64,000 bases of DNA from Flavobacterium laiguense (GTDB lineage: Bacteria > Bacteroidota > Bacteroidia > Flavobacteriales > Flavobacteriaceae): NCBI RefSeq assembly GCF_003097655.1, contig NZ_QCZH01000005.1, forward strand, positions 1 to 64,000, in the 5' to 3' direction. Of the stretch, positions 53,429 through 63,050 are shown piece by piece. Below the pieces are notes generated by a model. That model searched no databases. It saw only the letters and a program-made list of their open reading frames with translations, and had not been told where the DNA came from. The translations under genes and the position numbers were made by a program. The first letter of the stretch is position 1. Every line of letters starts with the position of its first letter.

Positions 53429-56400
53429 TTAAAATTTTAAGTTAACGCTAAATATTATTGATTTAGTGTTTGGAGCATTGAAATATTGCAATCCTCTTCC
53501 GTTAGATCCACCTGTAAGGTTACTCTCAGGGTCTTGTCCTAAATCATCTTCAGTCCACAACCATAGATTTCTTCCAGTTCCAGTAAAAGTTATACTTTCT
53601 ACCCCTATATTTTTTCTTTTTAAGTCTAAATTATAGGATAAAGAAAGTTCTCTCCATTTCGCCCAAGTAGCAGATTTTACGAATTGTTCTCCAACTGGAC
53701 CAAATCCACCACCTAAACTTTGATACCATGATTGATCTAGTAATACATTACCAGCTCCAAAATCTCTTACATTACCCCTTACTGTTCCAGCAGGAATAGT
53801 AGCTCCAGCATAATTTTTAATAGGAGCTGTTAAAGTAACTTCATTTGCAGTTTCTAATGTTTTACCAAATACATTCAATGCTCCACTTGTACCATCCCAA
53901 AGATCACCTCCAATAGAAGCATCAAACATAGTACTGATTTTAAAGTTTTTGTAGCTAAAAGATGTTCCGATAGCTCCTCTCCAATCTGCATTTGGATCAC
54001 CTATGATGCCTTCTGATTCAGCAGCAGTTGGGAAACCATTGGCATCAAGAATCATTTTGCCTGCGGCATCTCTATCAAATTTACCACCCCATAAAGCAGC
54101 CATTGGCTGTCCTAGAATTGCTCTTGATGAAGATCCTTCAAATCCATTCAAGAATAATGATTCTGTACCTGTTAACTCAGTTACTTCATTTGTATTGGTG
54201 CTCCAGTTACCAAAAACAGTCCATTTAAAAGGAGATGATGAAGATAATAGATTTGCATCAAATTCTATTTCAAAACCTTGGTTTTCTATAGAAGCAAAAT
54301 TTCCGTATAACGAAGTAAATGAAGAACTTGGGTTTAATGGAACGTTAACTAATAAATCCGTAGTTTCATTTGTGTAATAGGTAGCATTTATATTTAATCT
54401 TTTGAAAAATTGTAAATCAATACCTGCTTCGTATTCTGTTTTTATCTCTGGTTTTAATTTATCATTTCCACCTGCTCCAGCTTGAGAAAAAGAACCAGCA
54501 TAAGCACCAGCATCGTATGCAGGTCCATAACCTTCTACACCAGCTGATCCCTCGTAATAAGTTGTTCCAGCATAAGGTTGAGGTATAGATGCTATTTGAC
54601 CGTAAGTTAATCTTAATTTACCGTCTGTTAACACTTCGCTTTCAAAATGTTTTTTAAATGCATAAGCAAATTCTACAGAAGGGTAAAAATAACTCTTCAA
54701 ATTTGGATCATAAGTAGAAGATGTTTCTAAACGTCCTCCTAAAGTTAAGTATAACAAACTTTTGTAATCAAATGCTGCAGAAGCATACCCACCATTTAAT
54801 TCAGAATAGGTTCTGTCTAAAAAGGTTGTTTTGTCTGCCACTAACGCATTGTCATATGAAAAATTAGGAATATCTAATAAGAAATTTTGATATTGCCCAC
54901 CTCTTTGATCGTATTTTTGTTGAGCGGTATTATAACCAGCTAAGTAGCTTAAATTTAGATCTTCAGTTATTTTGACATTTCCTAATGCCATAATATCTAC
55001 ATTATATTGTTGAAAATCAGTAACGCTTTCAGTTGCTTTACCTTTTCCGCTATTTTCTACTGAGTTTACATTCCATATAGACATACGTTTGTCGCTATAA
55101 GAATCAAATCCAACACGTGCCAAAAGTGTTAACCATGGTTTTACTTCATGTTTCATTTCAAATCCTGCAATGTATCTATCTACTGTATTTGGATTTTTTT
55201 GAACATCAGTTGTCCAATAAGGGTTGTTGTAACTAGGTGTTTGATCTGTTGCAAAGGTACCAACATCTTGTCTGTAAGCTCTGTGACTATTTGTATAGGC
55301 TACACCTGAAGCATTGAAATTAGTTCCTATGAATTCTGTGTTATCAAAATCCGAAGGGCTTCTATAAAGTCCTAAATATAAACCAGAAGTATTAGATCCA
55401 GTTTGGATTCTTTGGGAGCTAACTCCTGAATAGGCAAATCTACTTTTAAAAGTAGTTTTTTCTCCAATTTTAGATTCTGATGTAAAATCTACACTGGTTC
55501 TTTTGTAATCAGAATTTCTAATTATTCCTTCTTGAGTTGTGTTCCCAATACCTAGATAAAAATTAGTATTCTCTGCACCACCACTTATTCCAATATGATT
55601 GTCCAGTACAGAACCGTCTCCAATTATACCATCTATGTTTTTTTGTTGGAAGTTTTCTTTGCTATTTTTCCCTCCAGCAGCAATTGGATATATTTTTTCA
55701 CCACTGTTGGTCAAAAAGTACTGTCCAGTTGTATTATACACATCCGCTGCACCTGATCTTGAAGAAATTTTATCTCCAAATGAATTTGCATTGTTTCTTG
55801 TCCAAACTCCACCAGTACCTTGTCCAAATTTATCTTGAAGTTTAAATTCAACATTCACTGTGTCAAAAGATACGGATGAATTTACATCTACAGATATTTT
55901 ACCTTTTTTACCTTTTTTAGTAGTAATCAAAATAACACCATTTGCGGCTCTGTATCCCCACAAAGCAGCAGCAGAGGCCCCTTTAAGAACTTGCACAGAA
56001 GCAATGTCATTTGGGTTAATATCATTTGCTCTACTTTGTTGTGCTACTCCATCTGTTTGATTTGAAGAAGTACCTATTTCGTCTGTAGACATTGGTATAC
56101 CATCAATAACATATAATGGTTGAGTAGAACCTGTAATAGAGTTTTGCCCTCTAATTTGAATATAAGCTCCAGATCCTGGATCACCAGAATTTGAAACGAT
56201 ATTCACATTTGAAGCTTTACCAGATAAAGCTTTTAGAAAAGAAGTTTCTCCCGAGCTGGTAAGAGCTTCTCCTTTCACTCTTGAGGATGATCCGGTTTTG
56301 GTACCTTTCTTAACCTCAACACCTAAAGTGTTAACTATAACACTTTCCAATTCAGTTGCATCGCTAGAAAGTTTTACATTGACAGAAGTAGAACCAGCAG

Positions 56401-56650
56401 ATTTCTCTGAAGTTTTCATTCCAACATAGCTAAATACCAATACTGCAGTTGGCTCTGCCTTGATAGAATACTTTCCATCAAAATCTGATTGAGTTCCAGT
56501 TTTTGTTCCTTTAACTAATACACTCACGCCTGGTAAAGGCATTCCTGCATTGTCGGAAACAATTCCTGAAACAGATCTCTCTTGCGCAAAAGTTAGTTGC
56601 GCCACTAGTACTACTAAGAGTACTAAGAATCCATTGAACTTTAGTTTCAT
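53429..56650 (-). CDS. SusC-like TonB-dependent transporter (locus A)
   Basis: 1,073 residues. Signal peptide (1-23), CarboxypepD-like domain (about 24-105: GMPLPGVSVLVKGTKTGTQS), plug (about 120-235: IQIRGQNSITGSTQPLYVIDGIPM, VQVLKGASAAALWGYRAANGVILITTKK) and a 22-strand barrel ending in Phe (FSVNLKF). The first 95 residues are nearly the same as those of locus B; the plug and barrel are quite different. The SusD start is 3 nt after the stop. Its upstream region holds the pseudogene at 56735-57301. Confidence 0.95.
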   Translation of the reverse strand: MKLKFNGFLVLLVVLVAQLTFAQERSVSGIVSDNAGMPLPGVSVLVKGTKTGTQSDFDGKYSIKAEPTAVLVFSYVGMKTSEKSAGSTSVNVKLSSDATELESVIVNTLGVEVKKGTKTGSSSRVKGEALTSSGETSFLKALSGKASNVNIVSNSGDPGSGAYIQIRGQNSITGSTQPLYVIDGIPMSTDEIGTSSNQTDGVAQQSRANDINPNDIASVQVLKGASAAALWGYRAANGVILITTKKGKKGKISVDVNSSVSFDTVNVEFKLQDKFGQGTGGVWTRNNANSFGDKISSRSGAADVYNTTGQYFLTNSGEKIYPIAAGGKNSKENFQQKNIDGIIGDGSVLDNHIGISGGAENTNFYLGIGNTTQEGIIRNSDYKRTSVDFTSESKIGEKTTFKSRFAYSGVSSQRIQTGSNTSGLYLGLYRSPSDFDNTEFIGTNFNASGVAYTNSHRAYRQDVGTFATDQTPSYNNPYWTTDVQKNPNTVDRYIAGFEMKHEVKPWLTLLARVGFDSYSDKRMSIWNVNSVENSGKGKATESVTDFQQYNVDIMALGNVKITEDLNLSYLAGYNTAQQKYDQRGGQYQNFLLDIPNFSYDNALVADKTTFLDRTYSELNGGYASAAFDYKSLLYLTLGGRLETSSTYDPNLKSYFYPSVEFAYAFKKHFESEVLTDGKLRLTYGQIASIPQPYAGTTYYEGSAGVEGYGPAYDAGAYAGSFSQAGAGGNDKLKPEIKTEYEAGIDLQFFKRLNINATYYTNETTDLLVNVPLNPSSSFTSLYGNFASIENQGFEIEFDANLLSSSSPFKWTVFGNWSTNTNEVTELTGTESLFLNGFEGSSSRAILGQPMAALWGGKFDRDAAGKMILDANGFPTAAESEGIIGDPNADWRGAIGTSFSYKNFKISTMFDASIGGDLWDGTSGALNVFGKTLETANEVTLTAPIKNYAGATIPAGTVRGNVRDFGAGNVLLDQSWYQSLGGGFGPVGEQFVKSATWAKWRELSLSYNLDLKRKNIGVESITFTGTGRNLWLWTEDDLGQDPESNLTGGSNGRGLQYFNAPNTKSIIFSVNLKF

Positions 56651-57301
56651 TTTTAATTATTTTGAATTAGTTGAGCAAAAATCATAATAATATGTTAACT
56701 TTCCTAATAATAAAATCTATTTTTTTGGCTTGTGCTAAAATTTAACATTATAACTAATAATTACGAAAGTATTATGAAATTTGATTTCTTGATTTCTTGA
56801 ACCGCCATTTGTAATTATTATTTTTAATATTCCGCCTTTAGTGCCAATAGGTATTTCTATTTACCTAGACTGATTAGTTTGTTGGCTTCGTTTTTTATGG
56901 AATAGTGGTTGACCTTTGTAATAGCAGTAATCTAGAATTGAGTTTAGCTGTAAATTAGGAGGAATTAAATGCCTATATTCTGTAATTATAGAAGTCATAA
57001 AATTGGCCAGTAAACTATTTTCTGAGAATCTTCTAATTGAATTTACGCTTCCGAATCTAAAAAAAATCATAGGTTAAATAAGTATTGCTTTTTAAAAAAT
57101 AATTTGACTTTAGATGTTTGTACTGTTTTTCTTATCAAAACTAAAATTATGCATTATGTTAAAATTTGCTAAATAGTGTTTTTTCGGTTTTTGTAGTAGT
57201 GTTACAGTTTATAGTTCTTTTTTCGGTCCCTAAATTTAACGTTAGATAGGATTCTATTGGTGATGTTTGATTGTTGTAATCACTTTAGGTAAATTCAAAA
57301 T
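56365..57301. repeat. Duplicated module, copy A
   Basis: Homologous to 62115-63050: the first 95 SusC codons, the promoter region and the 3' end of the Omp85-like gene. Identity is very high in the SusC part and lower (by eye about three quarters) in the pseudogene part. The two copies are about 5.75 kb apart and equally long. Confidence 0.85.
56735..57301 (-). pseudogene. Decayed 3' fragment of the Omp85-like gene
   Basis: A truncated, frameshifted copy of the C-terminal about 190 codons of the gene at 62485. The best remaining frame (56861-57070) reads FRFGSVNSIRRFSENSLLANFMTSIITEYRHLI, against FRFGGINSIRGFSENSLQANFMTSVITEYRYLI in the intact gene. A stop after KSNTYLTYDFF shows the break. 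Homology ends near 57301. Confidence 0.85.
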
Positions 57302-57657
57302 TAAAGAATCTATAATTTATTAAGCAGTCCAATGTCAAGTGGTATAATGTGATATAGTATGAACCTAGATTGCGCAATAGCCCACAGATTTTACTGATCA
57401 AACGGATTTACACGGATTTTTTAGCGTCGATTCAAAATTCTATACAGAGAATAAGGATCTACGAGAATCATTAGAATCCGTGACCTCAGTGGGTAATTCC
57501 CCCATTCAAAATAAACCGCTATGATTCTAATGCGGATTCTGGGATGAATATTGTCCAATTTTTATTGAACTATATTGAATACATAATTGGTATAGCTAGC
57601 GTAAATATTCCTCATAAAAATTTGTGGTCTTTTTTTTAAAATTCTAGACAAAAAAAA
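57302..57657. repeat. Intergenic region with CACAGATT/ACGGATT hairpin repeat
   Basis: No gene between the pseudogene and the SusD-B terminator. 57381-57493 can form a long imperfect hairpin: CCCAC/GTGGG outside, CACGGATT (57411-57418) with AATCCGTG (57475-57482) inside. CACAGATT...ACGGATT elements are common intergenic repeats in this group, from general knowledge. The rest is AT-rich, with nothing else seen. Confidence 0.5.
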
Positions 57658-57682
57658 TCCCGATTACATAATGTAATCGGGA
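57650..57682 (-). terminator. Terminator of the second SusC/SusD locus
   Basis: An 11-bp perfect stem TCCCGATTACA / TGTAATCGGGA (57658-57682) with a 3-nt loop, followed on the minus strand by T7. Confidence 0.85.
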
Positions 57683-57723
57683 AATTAAATGAAATAGTTT
57701 GTACTATTTCTATTTGTGAAATT

Positions 57724-59286
57724 TTACCAACCTGGGTTTTGAGTCAATGACTTGTTTGTGTTCATTTCAAGCTGTGGTATAGGCCATAAGAACTTAAAGT
57801 TATCAGCTGGAATTGCAAAAACGGTACGGGGACCGCTATATTCAGTTCCTAATGTGTAGTCTGCAACTGCAGGAATTGCATTAGCCATTTTTGCAGGAAT
57901 TCCAGCAGTAGGAGCAAGATCATCTTTTTCAAGACGTTGAATGTCAGACCATCTTCTTCCTTCCATTAAGAATTCAATTCTTCTCTCAGTAAGAATAGCA
58001 TCTACCATTAGAGCTATTGTACTTAAACCTAAAGCAGTATAGGCTTGTGTAGCTGGAGTAGCAAGGGATCTGTTTCTAACTTTGTTTAAGTTTATCAAAG
58101 CATTTGTTAGATCTCCTGTACGTGCTTGTGCCTCTGCCATATTCAATAATACTTCTGCGTATCTGATAACAGGTGTAGCATCTGTAAAAGTAACTTGGTC
58201 TTTGTATTTATTAGTATAGATGCGACCTCCAGAATTTTGAATCATTGCAGTTGGTGAAACTGCTGGAAGTACCACAGCGTTTCTTCTTTTGTCATCCGTT
58301 AACCATTTAGTGTTTCTCCAAATGATTGGACTAACAGCTACAAGTCTTCTTCCTCCATACATAGAAGCTAAAGCTCCATTTGAAGTAGGGTTAATAGTGT
58401 TTGAATGTTGAATAGAAAATATAGACTCGGTATTGCTTAAATTGTTAGCCAAAACAAATACATCACCAGGATTAGCTGTTAATGTTTGTTTTCCGTTTAG
58501 TTTAGTTCCTTCAACAATTACATTAGCCCAATCTCTTTTTTGAAGAAATACTCTTGTTTTGAATGCAACAGCTGCATTTTTAGAAGCTTTCGCAATTCCT
58601 GTAGTTGTGATAAGGCTTTCAGCTTCATTCAAATCTGCCAAAATCTTGGTATAACATTCTGCAACTGTATTTCTAGGTTTTACACTTTCGGCATCAATAT
58701 CCGCTTGAGTGTTTATTCCAACTTCTCTGTAAGGAATACCCAAATGATCTCCTGCTGCAGTAAAGTTATAACATCTAGCAAAATAGTTCAAAAGTTCGAA
58801 ATGTGTAATGGCACGCATGAATTTAGCTTGACCGATATAATCATTACCAACAGCTGCTGTAATAGTACCTTTGGCTACGGCACCAGTTACACCCTCAATC
58901 ATCAAATTACAACGATTGATTAATCTATAGGCGTCCACCCAGTAATAAACATTATTAGCTGTAGTGGCATCATAAGTTGCGGTATAGGTAAGTTGGTAGA
59001 AGGTAGCTGTATTAATTACATCTTCTCCTCTACAGTCTCCTTGCTCTACGAAAGCAGCTCCCCAAATATATCCTCTACCTCCATTGGAATTGGTACTGGT
59101 GTATTGTCCTACGGCAGCTGCATTATAAACACCATTCATTGACGAAGCAATTAGTGATGGACTCGAAAAGGCATCTTTGTCTGAGATATTGTTTATTGGT
59201 GTTGTGTCCAATATTTTTTCTTCTGTGCAGGAATTCAATCCCAAAACAGCGACAGAAAGAAGTATTATTTTAAATATATTTTTCAT
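57724..59286 (-). CDS. SusD/RagB-like lipoprotein (locus B)
   Basis: 520 residues. Lipobox LNSC (Cys20). ALINLNKVRNRSLATP and AILTERRIEFLMEGRRWSDIQRLEKDDL near the C terminus are typical of RagB/SusD, a different subgroup from the locus A protein. The C-terminal QLEMNTNKSLTQNPGW ending is the usual NPGY/W terminus. It is the surface partner of the SusC-like protein encoded 12 nt upstream. Confidence 0.92.
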   Translation of the reverse strand: MKNIFKIILLSVAVLGLNSCTEEKILDTTPINNISDKDAFSSPSLIASSMNGVYNAAAVGQYTSTNSNGGRGYIWGAAFVEQGDCRGEDVINTATFYQLTYTATYDATTANNVYYWVDAYRLINRCNLMIEGVTGAVAKGTITAAVGNDYIGQAKFMRAITHFELLNYFARCYNFTAAGDHLGIPYREVGINTQADIDAESVKPRNTVAECYTKILADLNEAESLITTTGIAKASKNAAVAFKTRVFLQKRDWANVIVEGTKLNGKQTLTANPGDVFVLANNLSNTESIFSIQHSNTINPTSNGALASMYGGRRLVAVSPIIWRNTKWLTDDKRRNAVVLPAVSPTAMIQNSGGRIYTNKYKDQVTFTDATPVIRYAEVLLNMAEAQARTGDLTNALINLNKVRNRSLATPATQAYTALGLSTIALMVDAILTERRIEFLMEGRRWSDIQRLEKDDLAPTAGIPAKMANAIPAVADYTLGTEYSGPRTVFAIPADNFKFLWPIPQLEMNTNKSLTQNPGW

Positions 59287-59298
59287 CTTGAATTTGTA

Positions 59299-62200
59299 TT
59301 AAAAATTAACATTAACACCTACTGAAATTGTTTTTACTCTAGGTGTACCATTTAAATCAACACCTGAAAATTGAGCAACCTCAGTATTTTGCATTTCTGG
59401 ATTAATTCCTTTGTATTTAGTAAACATAGCCATTCCTTGACCTATAGCATAAATACGGAAACTATCAATTTTAATTTGTTGTGTAAATAACTTAGGTAGA
59501 GTGTATCCTAAAGTAATATTGTCCAAAGAGATAAAATCACCATCCTCAATGAAACGAGTAGTTGCATGACCTGTTAAATTGGTAAAAGTATCAGAACCAC
59601 CTACGATTCTAGGAGTCCAACCATCACCAGGATTTGTAGCACTTTGCCATCTTCCTAAAATTTCGGTACCATTATTTGAGAAATTTTGAACTAACAAGTC
59701 TCTACGAGTCGCATTGAAAACTTTGTTTCCTCCACTGAATCTAAACATGAATCCAAAATCTACTCCTTTGTACGTGAAATTATTGTTGATCCCACCATAG
59801 AAAGTTGGTAAACTACTACCTAAGACAGCTTTGTCTTTTGCAGCATCTAGACTACTTGCAGCGCCTGCTACAGCTGGGTTAGCTGGGTCAAAAACAGTAT
59901 ATGATGCAGTGTTGATGTTTCCTTGTACCAAAGTGTTATTTGCTTTATAATAAACAGGATTTCCGTTTGCAGGGTTTACTCCGTAATATCTGTATCCATA
60001 AAGCGCTTTTAAAGATTCTCCTTCTCTTATTACGTTATAATCGTAAAGGATATCTTGTCCAGAGTACAATTTAGTAACTTCATTGTCTATAAGAGTTAAG
60101 TTAGCAGAAATGTCCCAAGTAAAATCTTTTTTAGTCATTTTGTAACTAGCAGAGAACTCTAAACCTTGATTGTACATTGCTCCAACATTCTTGTTGATTG
60201 TATTGGTTGGGATTCCTAATGAAGGAGCCGTAGGGGCAGCCAAAATCAATTGATCTACATCATTACGGAAATAATCAAAAGTCAATTTGAATTTATTGTC
60301 AAACAAACCTAATTCAACACCATAATCTGTTTTTGCACTTGCTTCCCATTTTAATTGGTCATTACCAAATTGAGAGTAACCAATACCGTTTAATGGGCCA
60401 TAAGGTGAACTAGTAGTAAGTCCTAAGTAAGGATAGTTTCCTATTTCAGTATTACCAACTTCGGAGTAAGAGGCTCTTACTTTCAATTCAGAAACTACAG
60501 AGCTAATAGACTCCATAAAATTTTCTTTAGAAATAGTCCATCCAGCAGAAACTCCTGGGAAGTTATTCCATCTTGTAGCTTCACTCAATTTTGAAATTCC
60601 ATCTCTACGGATTGTAGCTTGAATGAAATATTTTTTTGCAAAGTCATAGTTAAAACGACCAACATAGGAAATCATTCCATTTTCTGACTGAGACCCACCT
60701 GAATCTTTAGTTGCATAAGAGTTTGTAATTAACCCTTTATTGTAAAATTCATCCAATAATGTAGTTCCTGAACCCCAAAAATTCTCGAATTTTTGTTTTT
60801 GATATTCCGTTACAGCTGTTACACCAACAGTGTGGTTTTCAGCAAACGTTTTGTTATAAGTCAAGATGTTTTGCCAGTTCCAACGTAGGAATTCGCTACT
60901 GTCATTATAGACATATCCTTTACTTGAAAATCCATCCCCGTTTATTGGATTTAGATATTGAAAACCTTTATTGATTGAATTGTCAATACTTCCTTGTATT
61001 CTAAAGTTTAAATCGGATGTGATTTTTGCATTCGCAAAAGTACTCATCAAAATTCTGTTTATTTTAGAAGAGTATTTGTTTTTATCAAGTACATAAACAA
61101 TATTTGGTAGGTTATTTGCGATAGGTACTAGATTGTTCCATTGTCCAACTCTGTTGTTTGCTAAATCGATATTGTATCCTGTTGGATTAGCAGCATCGTA
61201 AATAGGAGTGTTAGGCAACATTTTTGTAGCAGCATAAATATTACCAGAAAGTGCATTACCTGTACTACCTCCAGTATTCAAACCGTTATAATCCGTTTTG
61301 GTAACACCTAAATTAGTTCCAATATTCAACCATTTAGTTACATTAGCATCAATATTTGTTCTAACGGTATAACGTTTCATATCATTGGCTATTGCAATAC
61401 CTTTCATGTCTGTAGAACCTAATGATAAATAAAATTTACCTTTATCAGAACCACCACTAACAGCTAAAGTATTGTTTACTTGCATTGCATTGTCTCTCAA
61501 TGTAGCTTTCTGCCAATCAGTATTGTAAGTTGTACCAGCAGCCCAAGGAGTGAATGGGGCTTGAGTAGCTCCTTTTTCATTTGAAATAGTTATGAAATCA
61601 GGAGTTTCTAACAAATCGTACAATTTTGTTGCACTAGAAAAACCAATTGAATTATTGAAATTAGTTTTGATAGAACCTTTTTTACCGCTTTTTGTAGTAA
61701 TTAAGATAACACCGTTAGCAGCACGAGAACCGTAGATTGCAGTAGAAGCACCGTCTTTTAAAATCTCATATGATTCGATGTCATTTGGATTGATATCCCC
61801 CAAACTATTAGTAGCAGCAACACCACCAGTATCGCCTGTAATGATTGGCATGCCATCAACTACAACCAAAGGGTAAGTACCACCAGAGATAGAAGCAACA
61901 CCTCTAATTCTGAAAATAGGAGCGGCACCTATTATTCCTGAAGGAGTTGTAATTTGAACACCGGCAGCTCTACCTGCTAGTTGAGATTCAAAACTTGGAG
62001 TAACCAAATTCTCTAAATCTTTCCCCTTTATAGAGGTAATAGCTCCAGTAACTTCTTTTCTTTTTTGAACACCGTAACCAACAACGACTACTTCTCCAAG
62101 TGCAAATTCTTCACTTGCTAATTTTACATTAACAGATATTGAACTTGCGGATTTTTCTGTAGATTTCATTCCTACAAAGCTAAATACCAATTTAGCAGTT

Positions 62201-62400
62201 GGGTCTGCTTTAATGGTGTATTTACCATCAAAACCTGATTGAGTTCCATTTTTTGTCCCTTTTACTAACACACTAACACCTGGTAAAGGCATTCCTGCAT
62301 TGTCGGTTACAATTCCTGAAACAGATCTCTCTTGCGCAAAAGTAAGTTGCGCCACAAGTACTACTAGGAGTACTAAGAATCCATTGAACTTTAGTTTCAT
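59299..62400 (-). CDS. SusC-like TonB-dependent transporter (locus B)
   Basis: 1,033 residues. Signal peptide (1-23), CarboxypepD-like domain (24-105), VVVVGYGVQKRKEVTGAI TonB-box-like region (about 105-122), plug (about 125-235: FRIRGVASISGGTYPLVVVDGMPII, ILKDGASTAIYGSRAANGVILITTKSGKKG) and barrel ending GVNVNF. It has the usual GYGxQKRK motif, which the locus A protein lacks (LGVEVKKGT). The Omp85-like gene ends 84 nt upstream. Confidence 0.95.
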   Translation of the reverse strand: MKLKFNGFLVLLVVLVAQLTFAQERSVSGIVTDNAGMPLPGVSVLVKGTKNGTQSGFDGKYTIKADPTAKLVFSFVGMKSTEKSASSISVNVKLASEEFALGEVVVVGYGVQKRKEVTGAITSIKGKDLENLVTPSFESQLAGRAAGVQITTPSGIIGAAPIFRIRGVASISGGTYPLVVVDGMPIITGDTGGVAATNSLGDINPNDIESYEILKDGASTAIYGSRAANGVILITTKSGKKGSIKTNFNNSIGFSSATKLYDLLETPDFITISNEKGATQAPFTPWAAGTTYNTDWQKATLRDNAMQVNNTLAVSGGSDKGKFYLSLGSTDMKGIAIANDMKRYTVRTNIDANVTKWLNIGTNLGVTKTDYNGLNTGGSTGNALSGNIYAATKMLPNTPIYDAANPTGYNIDLANNRVGQWNNLVPIANNLPNIVYVLDKNKYSSKINRILMSTFANAKITSDLNFRIQGSIDNSINKGFQYLNPINGDGFSSKGYVYNDSSEFLRWNWQNILTYNKTFAENHTVGVTAVTEYQKQKFENFWGSGTTLLDEFYNKGLITNSYATKDSGGSQSENGMISYVGRFNYDFAKKYFIQATIRRDGISKLSEATRWNNFPGVSAGWTISKENFMESISSVVSELKVRASYSEVGNTEIGNYPYLGLTTSSPYGPLNGIGYSQFGNDQLKWEASAKTDYGVELGLFDNKFKLTFDYFRNDVDQLILAAPTAPSLGIPTNTINKNVGAMYNQGLEFSASYKMTKKDFTWDISANLTLIDNEVTKLYSGQDILYDYNVIREGESLKALYGYRYYGVNPANGNPVYYKANNTLVQGNINTASYTVFDPANPAVAGAASSLDAAKDKAVLGSSLPTFYGGINNNFTYKGVDFGFMFRFSGGNKVFNATRRDLLVQNFSNNGTEILGRWQSATNPGDGWTPRIVGGSDTFTNLTGHATTRFIEDGDFISLDNITLGYTLPKLFTQQIKIDSFRIYAIGQGMAMFTKYKGINPEMQNTEVAQFSGVDLNGTPRVKTISVGVNVNF

Positions 62401-63050
62401 TTTAAATTATTTTGAATTAGTTGGGCAAAAATCATAATAAATTGTTTACTTTCCTAATGTTAAAATCTATTTTTTCTGCTTATGCTAAAATTTAACATTA
62501 TAACTAATGCAGGCAAATGTGTTGTAAAATTTCATCTCTTGCTTTGCTGGGTTCCCATTTGTGATGGCTAGTTTTAATATGCCGTTGTTTGTAGCTACGG
62601 TTATTCCTAAGCCTATACTGACAAGTTTGTTAGTTTTATTTTTTTCTTCAATCGTCGTTGGGTCTTTGTAGTAACAGTAATCTAGGATTGAATTTAGTTG
62701 TAAGTTGGGTGAGATTAAATATCGATATTCTGTAATTACCGAAGTCATAAAATTGGCTTGCAAACTGTTTTCTGAGAATCCTCTAATTGAATTGATACCC
62801 CCGAATCGAAATAATTCATTTGTCAAGTAAGTGTTGCTTTTTAAAAAATAATTTTGACTTTTGATGTTTATGCAGTTTTTCTTATCAAAATAAAAATTAT
62901 TCATTATGTTAAAATTTGCTAAATATTGTTTTTCGGTTTTTGAAGTGGCGATTTCTGTTGTGGTTCTTTTTCCTGTTCCGAAGTTTAGTGTTATGTAGGA
63001 TTTTATTGGTGCTATTTGATTGGTGTAGTCGCTTTTGGTGAATTCAAAAT
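62115..63050. repeat. Duplicated module, copy B (intact source)
   Basis: Holds the intact 3' end of the Omp85-like gene, the SusC-B promoter region and the first 95 codons of SusC-B. Its copy lies at 56365-57301. Confidence 0.85.
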
